DNA of 26,470 nucleotides, taken from positions 1-26,470 of IMG/VR virus record IMGVR_UViG_3300036823_000025; one strand, 5' to 3'. Under the pieces are notes generated by a model. It worked only from the letters and a program-made list of their open reading frames with translations. It ran no database searches and was not told the origin of the DNA. The position numbers and the translations under genes were made by a program. This document shows positions 1-6,773 of this stretch, piece by piece (positions within the stretch are counted from its first letter, which is position 1; each line of letters opens with the position of its first letter). The stretch is from a virus.

Positions 1-886
1 GGCTCGGGCCGCGCACGTACTTCGAGCACCCCTCGGCGACCAGGCGGCGACCCATCGCGGTGACGATCGCGCTGTGCCGGCCCGGGTGGAAGAAGGACGC
101 GCCGGGGAACGGCTCGAGGTGCGCGGCAGGCGCAGGCGTCGGCTTGGCCGGGGCAGGCTTGGCCCACTGCGGGTCGGCCGACACGATGCCGCCCGGGTAC
201 GCCGGGTAGCCGTACCCGTAGACGTAGGTGTCGCGGCGCGCCCGCTTCTTGAGGTAGACGCCGTCGCCCTCGCTGCTGCCGTTGTCGTTGGTGTTGCCCT
301 CGACGGTGTAGATGTAGGTGTCGTCGTAGGCGTAGACGATGCCGGTGTGCGCACCGCCGCCCGCGCCGTACAGCACCTGAGCGCCGACGGCCGGGTACTC
401 CGACCACCGCTTCTTCGCCTTCCAGAACGCCACCGAGGTCGGGCAGGACGCGGTGACCGGGTACGACCCGGCCGGCATGCCGCCCTCCTGGAAGCCGTAG
501 GACGTGAAGACGTTGCACCACGGCTGGCCCTCGCTGGACACCCAGGCCAGGCCCGGGACCTTCGCGGCGAACTTCTCGATGTTGTCGTAGTGCCCGGCCT
601 TGTCCTTGCCCTCGTGGTAGCCGACCTGGGCCGTCACGGCAGCGATGACCGCGGCGGCGGTGCCGGGGGTGACCTTGGCGGCCGTCCGCTTGGTCGTCCG
701 GCGGGGCGCGGGCGCTGACTCCGCGTCGGGTGCCTCCTCGACGACGGTGTCCGGGGTGCCGGACTCCGGGTCGCGGCCGGTGCTGACCGGAAGGTTGGCA
801 CCCGGGCCCGGGTCGCCGCCCGTCGGGGCGTAGACCGGGCTGTCGTCGGGGACCGGTGGGCTGTCGGGTTCGGTCTCGGTGCTCAT
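1..886 (-). CDS. CHAP-domain endolysin with C-terminal peptidoglycan-binding domain (partial, runs off left edge)
   Basis: Reading the minus strand from ATG 886 gives 295 codons with no stop before the window edge. Residues 1-70 are a Pro/Asp/Glu-rich, probably disordered extension. Residues 78-215 form a CHAP amidase/endopeptidase domain: catalytic Cys124 in QPWCNVF, His180 in GAHTGIVY and a polar third residue near EGNTN (196-200). A Pro/Ala linker (242-257) leads to the start of a peptidoglycan-binding repeat (FFHPGRHSAIVTAMGRRLV, 265-283). CHAP lysins cut cell-wall peptides or the sugar-peptide amide bond, so this is the phage lysis enzyme. AAGGAG lies about 6 nt before the ATG. It is the last gene visible in the leftward late operon; no holin is in view. 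The enzyme class is clear from the motifs; the exact bond cut is not. Confidence 0.88.
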   Translation of the reverse strand, partial: MSTETEPDSPPVPDDSPVYAPTGGDPGPGANLPVSTGRDPESGTPDTVVEEAPDAESAPAPRRTTKRTAAKVTPGTAAAVIAAVTAQVGYHEGKDKAGHYDNIEKFAAKVPGLAWVSSEGQPWCNVFTSYGFQEGGMPAGSYPVTASCPTSVAFWKAKKRWSEYPAVGAQVLYGAGGGAHTGIVYAYDDTYIYTVEGNTNDNGSSEGDGVYLKKRARRDTYVYGYGYPAYPGGIVSADPQWAKPAPAKPTPAPAAHLEPFPGASFFHPGRHSAIVTAMGRRLVAEGCSKYVRGPS

Positions 887-957
887 GGTGCTCTCCTTGT
901 GACGGTGGGACCGTGGGGAGGTTCAGGGGTGCTGCGCAGGGCAGCGCAAGCGGCAGC

Positions 958-1782
958 TCAGGCGGCGAGGCGCAGCTGGATGAGGTCGATCTCCGAACGC
1001 AGGGCGTTGTAGGTCGACAGGCGCATGTAGAAGTAGCCGCCGTCACCCCAGCCGTCGGTCCAGGAGTTCCGGACCTTGATGACGGTCTTCTCGGGGACGA
1101 CGTGGCCGTCCGCGTCCTGGACGACCGAGACCAGCGCGACGACGCAGACCTCGTGGCCGCCGGCGACACCGGAGGAGGCCCAGTTCGCGTCGCTGTCGAT
1201 GAAGCCGTCGGCGTCCGGGGTGAAGAAGGCCTGGAGCCAGGGCATCCCCATGAGGACGCCGCCGAGCTGGAGCAGCGACGCGAAGTCGTCCGCGTTCGTC
1301 GCGTGGACGTAGTTGTCGATCAGGCCGCGGCGCTTGAGGACCGTGGCGATGCCCAGACCGGAGCTGCCGCAGTCGGTGGGCGGCCACTGCTCGCCGGGGT
1401 CGTCGTCGGCCTTCGTCGCGTCGCTGTAGAGCGCGATGGCGAACTTCTCGGCCGGGACGGGGCCGGAGGTGTCCAGGCCCGCGGTGGTGAGCTTGGCCAG
1501 CGGAAGGAGCACGGACAGCGCGGCCGTGCCGCCGTTGCCGGTGCAGGAGCCCAGCGCGTCCGGGTTGCCGCCGCCCTTGACGACGTCACCGGCCCGGATG
1601 CCCTGCGCGTGCAGGTCCTCCTGGTCCAGGACCGGAACCTTCGGCGCCCACTCGACCGGCTTGAGGACCGCGGTGGGGTCGTGGCGGTGCAGGTAGGCCA
1701 GGCTGCGCCCGTCCAGGCGCTGGTGCCGGCCGAGCTTCGGGTGGTGCGGGTACTGCCTGGTGATGACGCCGTTCTGGTGCAC
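958..1782 (-). CDS. Papain-like C1-family cysteine peptidase (phage-encoded)
   Basis: This 274-aa protein carries a full papain-type triad: Cys80 in ALGSCTGNGG, His210 in GGHEVCVVAL and Asn239 in RNSWTDGWGDGGYFYM. Those are the hallmarks of peptidase family C1 (clan CA). There is no signal peptide or membrane segment, so export would need a holin or virion packaging. The motif usually reads DQGxLGSC, with the oxyanion-hole Gln six residues before Cys. Here DQ is at 53-54, separated from LGSC by about 22 extra residues, and Pro74 sits at the usual Gln position. The start is GTG at 1782; only a weak GGGGAG lies upstream. It sits between the tail fiber and the endolysin, which suggests a role in lysis, virion maturation or host entry. 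The family assignment is strong; the biological role is unknown. Confidence 0.85.
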   Translation of the reverse strand: MHQNGVITRQYPHHPKLGRHQRLDGRSLAYLHRHDPTAVLKPVEWAPKVPVLDQEDLHAQGIRAGDVVKGGGNPDALGSCTGNGGTAALSVLLPLAKLTTAGLDTSGPVPAEKFAIALYSDATKADDDPGEQWPPTDCGSSGLGIATVLKRRGLIDNYVHATNADDFASLLQLGGVLMGMPWLQAFFTPDADGFIDSDANWASSGVAGGHEVCVVALVSVVQDADGHVVPEKTVIKVRNSWTDGWGDGGYFYMRLSTYNALRSEIDLIQLRLAA

Positions 1783-1814
1783 TGGTGGGTCCGCTCTCCC
1801 CGCGCCCGACTGAA

Positions 1815-1907
1815 TCAGGTCAAGCTGCGAGTCCCCGAGACCAGCAGTCCCTCGAGGCCGCTGCCGTCCCGGAGGGCGGCGTGCGGGCGGGGTGGAGGGT
1901 CACCCAT
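1815..1907 (-). CDS. Candidate 30-aa small ORF between fiber and C1 peptidase
   Basis: An ATG at 1907 opens 30 codons ending in TGA at 1815. The third-codon-position GC is about 83%, as in the neighbouring genes. No ribosome binding site precedes it, but TACCCT (a TANNNT -10 hexamer) ends 7 nt upstream of the ATG. That spacing would start transcription at the ATG itself, as in the leaderless mRNAs common in actinomycetes. It fills part of the 167-bp gap between the fiber and peptidase genes. No domain is recognisable. It could be a chance ORF. Confidence 0.25.
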   Translation of the reverse strand: MGDPPPRPHAALRDGSGLEGLLVSGTRSLT

Positions 1908-1949
1908 CGGGCTCAGGGTAGCGAGGGGTCGGCAGGTGCCTTCCCCGGG

Positions 1950-3818
1950 CTACAGGGAGTACAGGACGTTGTTGAGGCTCACCCACGGCGGCAGCACGCC
2001 GGTCCCGGTGCCGACGACGTCGAAGGTTCCGTCGGTGTCGAAGTCGAGCTTGAGCGAGGACAGCGACGAGGAGGCCAGCGAGCAGCCAGCGGTGACGGTC
2101 CGCTTGGACGCGGGACGGTAGTCGCTGATCAGTGCGGCAGCCAGTGGCTTGCCGCTGTTGGCGATTGTGGTGCCGCTGTAGGTCAGGTTCAGGCCGCCGC
2201 GCCACTGGACGAACTTCGTGCCCAGGATGTTGATCACCCTGTACTGCGGGGTGCCGTTGCTGTTGCCGTTGCCGGTGTACCCGCTCGCCAGCGTGGGACT
2301 CGTCCAGTTCTGGACCAGGCCGATAGTGGTGCTGCCGAACTGCAGGCTGTCGCTGCCGTCGGCGACCAGGAGCGTTTCGCCGCCGCTGCCGTTGGCGATC
2401 AGGCCCGTGTACCCGAGGAACAGCCCCATCGAGCCGGTGGAGAAGGAGAAGCCGCCTAGGGTCGTGCCGTTGCCGGCTTCGATGTTGAGCGAGGCGGCTC
2501 CGTCGCCGGTGTCAGCGGTGGTGATGTTCATCGTCGGCATGGGCCCGAACTCGTCGGGGAACACAGACTGGAACATCTGCCCGGGGGTGACCTCGGAGCC
2601 GTTGCCGGAGTACCACACGATGCCGGGCGGGAAGACCTCTCCGTCGCCGTAGTCGTAGCCCTGAGGCACGTGCGGGACCAGTTCGACACGGCTCCCCGAC
2701 GCGGCGGTGCGGATGTCGGCGCCGGTGATGGTCTTACCGTCGATCGCCGTGGCCGACAGCAGGGTGGCGGTGATGGCCCCGGCCGCGATCTCGGTTGCCG
2801 TGATGGTGCCGGCCGCGATCTGCCCGGCCGTGATCGTATTCGCGGCGATCTTCGCAGCCGTGACCGCCCCGGCGTTCAGCGCGGTGGTGGTGACGGCGTC
2901 CGCAGCGATGGCCGTGGCGTCCACGGCTCCGGCTGCGATGTTGCCGGCGAGGATGGTGTTGGCCGCGATCTGGGTGGTGGTGATGGCCCCGGCCGCGATC
3001 TGCCCGGCCGTGATGGTGTTCGCGGCGATCTTCGCAGCCGTGACCGCGCCAGCCGCGATCGCGCCTGCGGTGACCGCCCCTGCCACCAGCTGCGAGGTGT
3101 CGACAGACGCCGGGGCAATCGCGGGGCCCGTCACCGATTCGGAGGCCAGCGCTGCGGCCGTGACCGCGGCGTCGGCGATCGCACTGGCCGTCACAGCATC
3201 AGCGGCCAGGGCGGCAGAGTCGATCGCCCCCGTAGCGACCTTGGCCGAGGTGACGGCGTCGTCCGCGAGCTTGACCGTGGTGATGATGCCGTCGAGGACG
3301 TCGTCGGCCACCACCTCGGTGGGGCCGAACGGGCCAACCTCGTCTGAGGCCGCAGAGGCCGTACCTGAGGTGTTCCGCGACAGCAGGACAACGTAGCGCT
3401 CACCGTCACACGGAACCGTTAGGGTGCCGCCGCGCGGCGACTCCAGGGTCCCCTGCAACGTCGTGCCGTCCGGAGTGAAGCCGCTCACGGCAGAGACGTG
3501 AATCTCCACCCGGGCGAAGTCCAGCGGTGCCGGCGAGCCGTCCGCGAAGGCCCCATCCCACGCGGCCGAGATGCCCCCGAGGATCGACGCCACCACCGGG
3601 TTCGTGGGGACCGGTGGCGTCGGACCGTTCGTCGCGGTCATGGCCGTGGTGCCGTCCGGCTGCTGGCCGATGATGGCCCGAAGGCTCCCAGTTCCGTCGT
3701 ACACCTGGACCGCGGTGTTCTCGATGGACGCGTTGACCAACTTCGGGGACCGCGTCAGCACACTGACGCGCCGTTCGAGGGTCGCGATCCTCGCACCGAT
3801 ATCAAGCTGACTAACCAT
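1950..3818 (-). CDS. Tail fiber / receptor-binding minor tail protein with decapeptide repeats
   Basis: The product is about 622 aa. Residues 1-30 resemble a short helical oligomerisation segment. Residues 68-160 look like a fibronectin-III-like domain. Residues about 174-373 are twenty tandem 10-residue repeats with pattern (I/L)A-xx-A(I/V)T-xxx, such as IAAGAVTAAK and IAANTITAGQ. The C-terminal 240 residues are Gly/Ser/Thr-rich beta sequence, ending with a segment (FVQWRGGLNLTYSG ... ISDYRPASKR) of the type seen at trimeric siphophage fiber tips. The likely role is host recognition at the tail tip. ATG 3818 is preferred over GTG 3824 because AGGA lies about 10 nt before the ATG. It follows the hub gene after a 12-bp gap. 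The role is confident; the receptor is unknown. Confidence 0.85.
   Translation of the reverse strand: MVSQLDIGARIATLERRVSVLTRSPKLVNASIENTAVQVYDGTGSLRAIIGQQPDGTTAMTATNGPTPPVPTNPVVASILGGISAAWDGAFADGSPAPLDFARVEIHVSAVSGFTPDGTTLQGTLESPRGGTLTVPCDGERYVVLLSRNTSGTASAASDEVGPFGPTEVVADDVLDGIITTVKLADDAVTSAKVATGAIDSAALAADAVTASAIADAAVTAAALASESVTGPAIAPASVDTSQLVAGAVTAGAIAAGAVTAAKIAANTITAGQIAAGAITTTQIAANTILAGNIAAGAVDATAIAADAVTTTALNAGAVTAAKIAANTITAGQIAAGTITATEIAAGAITATLLSATAIDGKTITGADIRTAASGSRVELVPHVPQGYDYGDGEVFPPGIVWYSGNGSEVTPGQMFQSVFPDEFGPMPTMNITTADTGDGAASLNIEAGNGTTLGGFSFSTGSMGLFLGYTGLIANGSGGETLLVADGSDSLQFGSTTIGLVQNWTSPTLASGYTGNGNSNGTPQYRVINILGTKFVQWRGGLNLTYSGTTIANSGKPLAAALISDYRPASKRTVTAGCSLASSSLSSLKLDFDTDGTFDVVGTGTGVLPPWVSLNNVLYSL
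2700..3299 (-). repeat. 30-nt tandem repeat array coding fiber decapeptides
   Basis: About twenty degenerate 30-nt units lie inside the tail-fiber gene. The element ggccgcgatc or a close variant recurs every 30 nt on the plus strand, for example at 2781, 2811, 2961 and 2991. The stretch 2811-2868 is repeated at 2991-3048 with only about three mismatches, offset exactly 180 nt (six units), which suggests a recent internal duplication. The unit encodes one decapeptide turn, so copy-number change would lengthen or shorten the fiber shaft in frame. Confidence 0.9.
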
Positions 3819-3830
3819 GATCACTCATTC

Positions 3831-4931
3831 CTATGTCGCTGAGCCGTAGTTGAAGGAGCCCGCCGGGGCGAGTGCCACGTCGACGAGCTCCAAGTTGCCG
3901 TCACCCTGCGGCCGCACCTGGTACCCGGTGATCCGCATCCACGCGTCCAGGTCGGTCCACTGGTCGTGGATGACGACCCGCACGTCGTCGCCGACGTCCC
4001 ACGAACCGACCGGGGCCGCCGGGGTGTCCCGGATCGTCAGGGTGTCGATCGTGCCCATCTGCTGACGCCACAGCCGCTCAGCGTTCGCCCGCGCGGTCAG
4101 CGTCGCCCCGGACGGGATGTCCGGCAGCTGCAAAACCGACTCCAGGCGCAGTCGGCCGTTCCGCACGGCCGACACCGACCGGGCCATGTCGCGGCCCTCA
4201 CCGGTGCCCGTCGCGATGACGACCTGCGCGTAGTCGTCCCCCGAGTACGCGATCGGCGGGGAGGAGACGACGTTGATCCCGGTCATGAAGACGATGTCGG
4301 TACGCCGGCGGCCGAGCCGCGGGTACCCGAGCCGCACCCTGCGGGTCGGCAGCCCGTCGGTGCCCCAGTCCGACTGGTCGGTGTAGTCGGGGTGGTCGTC
4401 GCCGCTGACGAGGTTGTCGATCTGCTCGCCGAGGTTCGGGACGTCCCACACGTTGAAGGCGAGCGGCTCGGCCGGGGTGCCGACCGTCGCCGTGCTGGTG
4501 GTGGGATCGACGACGACGCCCAGGTTCCCGTCCGGCTGCTCCTGTGCGTACGCCCAGATGTCCCGGATGACCTTGCAGGGGTCCGCGTTGACGTACGGGG
4601 CCCTGGCGTTGAGGTTGCCGGTGACATCGAACCGCTTCTGCGGGTAGCTGGACCAGCCGGCGCCCTCGACGGCGTACGACGGCCCCTGTGGGGTGGCCGT
4701 CCAGGCCAGCCCGCCCCACATGATGCGCCCGTTGCGCTCGACGAACAGGCACCGGTTCCCCGGGTCCAGCATGCCTGGGTCCTCGGCGATCAGCCGTGGT
4801 GCCAGCGTCCCCGAGAACGCGCCGGGCCCGTTGAGGTCCGGACCGTACGAGACGTCCTTGAACGGCAGCGCGGAGGCCACCATCGAGCCGGTGAGCGCGT
4901 CGGTGGTGAAGTACCGGTAGGAGCCGCTCAC
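3831..4931 (-). CDS. Gp37-like tail hub / minor tail protein
   Basis: This 366-aa protein resembles the siphovirus Gp37-like (ReqiPepy6-type) tail proteins that occupy the tail-tip hub. The N-terminus (YRYFTTDALTGSMVASALPF, then YGPDLNGPGAFSGTL) and the C-terminal part (WDVGDDVRVVIHDQW, WMRITGYQVRPQGDGNLELV) match that pattern of beta-rich hub domains. The start is GTG at 4931, which overlaps the upstream stop as GTGA. A longer open frame upstream (to 5249) is contained in the preceding gene and has no ribosome binding site. It follows the tail-tip protein and precedes the fiber, the usual place for a hub or tail-associated protein. No peptidoglycan-hydrolase motif is visible. Confidence 0.75.
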   Translation of the reverse strand: MSGSYRYFTTDALTGSMVASALPFKDVSYGPDLNGPGAFSGTLAPRLIAEDPGMLDPGNRCLFVERNGRIMWGGLAWTATPQGPSYAVEGAGWSSYPQKRFDVTGNLNARAPYVNADPCKVIRDIWAYAQEQPDGNLGVVVDPTTSTATVGTPAEPLAFNVWDVPNLGEQIDNLVSGDDHPDYTDQSDWGTDGLPTRRVRLGYPRLGRRRTDIVFMTGINVVSSPPIAYSGDDYAQVVIATGTGEGRDMARSVSAVRNGRLRLESVLQLPDIPSGATLTARANAERLWRQQMGTIDTLTIRDTPAAPVGSWDVGDDVRVVIHDQWTDLDAWMRITGYQVRPQGDGNLELVDVALAPAGSFNYGSAT

Positions 4932-5866
4932 ACGATCCCCTCGAGGAACTCCACGTCGGCGATGAACGTGGTGGAGGCGTCCGCGCCGGCAGTTGCCGGG
5001 CCCGGGTTGGAGGTGATCTGAATCGTCATCGTCAGGTTCTGGTTCGTGCCCCTGTACCCGACCGGGATGGCGAAGGAGTCGGCTACCTCGAGCGGGACGC
5101 GGTGGATTCCCGCGATGCTGTTGTCGTCCAGGAACACGGACTGCAGGGCGACGGAAGAGCCGAGCTTCGCCGCGACGTTCCCGGCCACGCCGGTCGTCGA
5201 CAGGCGAATCCCCGACATGCGAATCGAGACCTTCGCGCTGGTGGCCCACGCCGGCACCGGGACGGCGAACGTCGGCCCGCTCGGCATCGCGACCGGGCTG
5301 CTCTGGGTGCCCGTCACCGTGACCAGGCTGGACGGGGAGTAGGTGTACAGGCTCCGGCTGGTGCGGGGGTTCGCGAGCTGCCGCAGGTCGGTGATCATCG
5401 CGTTGGTGATGGTCGACGTCGACGGGGGGATCGCGATCCGGGCCAGCGGGATCGCCGTCATCCCCGCGGGGGGCTGCGTGGCCGTGCTGGCCACGTTGCT
5501 GACGATGTCGAAGAACACGATCTGGTCGGTGGCCGGGTCCAGGCTGCCCTCGTACTCCGGGTCGAGCACCCGCAGGACGACCATGTCGTACCTGGTGGAC
5601 CCGCCGGTCGAGGCGATGCCGATGGTGTCCGCGCCGACGTTGGACGCGGTGTACGCGCCCTGGAACGCGTCGGCCTGCCCGTTGATCGTCGCGGTGCCGC
5701 TGGCCATCTGCACGCCGGCGCCCGGTGTGCCCTCTTGGGTGACCTTGAGGTCGGCGCCCTGCGAGATGCCCTGGTTTCCGCGCGCCAGGGCGTACGTCAT
5801 GAGCCGGAACTGCTGCGCGGGATGGGATGCGCCGTCGGTCAGCAGCGGCGCCTGGGACAGGGTCAT
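4928..5866 (-). CDS. Minor tail / baseplate protein
   Basis: This 312-aa beta-rich protein has two parts. Residues 1-165 form an N-terminal domain (ALARGNQGISQGADLKV, then RYDMVVLRVLDPEYEG and QIVFFDIVSN) typical of actinophage tail-tip proteins. Residues 190-312 are a Thr/Ser/Val-rich domain resembling a jelly-roll or carbohydrate-binding fold. GAGGAG sits about 7 nt before ATG 5866 and overlaps the end of the preceding Dit gene. It overlaps the next gene by 4 bp (GTGA). Its position between Dit and the hub protein suggests a structural or receptor-contact role at the tail tip. I recognise the type from context more than from a specific family motif. Confidence 0.65.
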   Translation of the reverse strand: MTLSQAPLLTDGASHPAQQFRLMTYALARGNQGISQGADLKVTQEGTPGAGVQMASGTATINGQADAFQGAYTASNVGADTIGIASTGGSTRYDMVVLRVLDPEYEGSLDPATDQIVFFDIVSNVASTATQPPAGMTAIPLARIAIPPSTSTITNAMITDLRQLANPRTSRSLYTYSPSSLVTVTGTQSSPVAMPSGPTFAVPVPAWATSAKVSIRMSGIRLSTTGVAGNVAAKLGSSVALQSVFLDDNSIAGIHRVPLEVADSFAIPVGYRGTNQNLTMTIQITSNPGPATAGADASTTFIADVEFLEGIV

Positions 5867-5876
5867 GCGTGTCTCC

Positions 5877-6773
5877 TCACAGAGCCTTGTAGGCGTCGCG
5901 CCACACCACGGACAGGCGGGCGGTGTTGGTCAGGTCCACGGCGTTCCACCGGATCTCGCTGGTGCCCGCGGGGAGCTGCATCAGGTCGATGCGGGCCTGC
6001 GCGGTGAGCAGCCCGGCGGCGTTGCCGCCGCCGTCCCAGGTCACCGACCGGCTGCCGGGCCGGGTGTCGATGGTCACGGTCCGGCCCGTGGGGATGGTGC
6101 CGCTCAGCGCGATCGTGCGACCGGACTGGACGTCGGTGATGACCGGGTTCGAGCAGGGGCCGGCCACGGTGAACACGGGCCAGGTCGGGGCGTCGCCCTC
6201 GTTGGTCAGCCACCCGGGGCGGGCGGTCGACCCGCCGCCGGAGCTGACGACGATCGGGGCCACGATCGGCGCGGAGAAGCCGCCGCCGGGGACGTAGCCG
6301 AGGCCCATGGTGATCGAGTGGTCCTCGTCCCCGTAGAACCGCGGGTCGGTCGCCCGGAACTCCAGATCCAGCGGCACCCACCCAAAGACGATCTGGGCCC
6401 AGGTCGGGTCGCACAGGGTCATGCGGCCGCGCAGCGTCTTGGTGATGCCTCCGGGCCACTGCACCCGGAACTCCTCGGTAGCACCTCCGACCAGGCGCAC
6501 CGACGCCTCGTCAGCGCTCGCCTGCAGCTGCTCCACCACGGCCCGGCACGCCGCCGCGTCACCGGGGATCCTGACCGCACAGTCGATCTTCACTGTGCGG
6601 GCGTCGTAGTAGTCCAGGCCCGGGAGTGTTCCGTCGTCGGTCGGGTTGTCCTCGTCGGAGGAGTCCCGCAGCGGCGGCCGGCCCAGGCCGGACACCTCCG
6701 TGATCCGGACCTGCGTCCCCCGGCCGATGACGACCCCACCGATCTCCATCTGCAAATCCGTCAGCGCGGTCAT
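5877..6773 (-). CDS. Distal tail protein (Dit-like, siphovirus tail family)
   Basis: The 298-aa product has the two-domain layout of Dit proteins. The N-terminal half (MEIGGVVIGRGTQVRITEV, then RTVKIDCAVRIPGD) resembles the ring-forming domain. The region LDLEFRATDPRFYGDE (about 134-149) is a typical linker of this family. The C-terminal half (WPVFTVAGPCSNPVITD, TVTIDTRPGSRSVTWDG, PAGTSEIRWNAVD) matches the galectin-like domain. Dit rings join the tail tube to the tail tip and bind the hub. The ATG at 6773 overlaps the tape measure stop (ATGA). A gene directly after the tape measure is the usual Dit position. Confidence 0.82.
   Translation of the reverse strand: MTALTDLQMEIGGVVIGRGTQVRITEVSGLGRPPLRDSSDEDNPTDDGTLPGLDYYDARTVKIDCAVRIPGDAAACRAVVEQLQASADEASVRLVGGATEEFRVQWPGGITKTLRGRMTLCDPTWAQIVFGWVPLDLEFRATDPRFYGDEDHSITMGLGYVPGGGFSAPIVAPIVVSSGGGSTARPGWLTNEGDAPTWPVFTVAGPCSNPVITDVQSGRTIALSGTIPTGRTVTIDTRPGSRSVTWDGGGNAAGLLTAQARIDLMQLPAGTSEIRWNAVDLTNTARLSVVWRDAYKAL

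Noticed and set aside
856-2121. Long plus-strand open frame of 421 codons
   Set aside because: It is antisense to the C1 peptidase and the fiber end, has no recognisable domain, and long spurious frames are expected at this GC content.
2700-3299. Regular 30-nt periodicity suggestive of a CRISPR array
   Set aside because: The repeats are contiguous, code for a decapeptide in frame and have no unique spacers.
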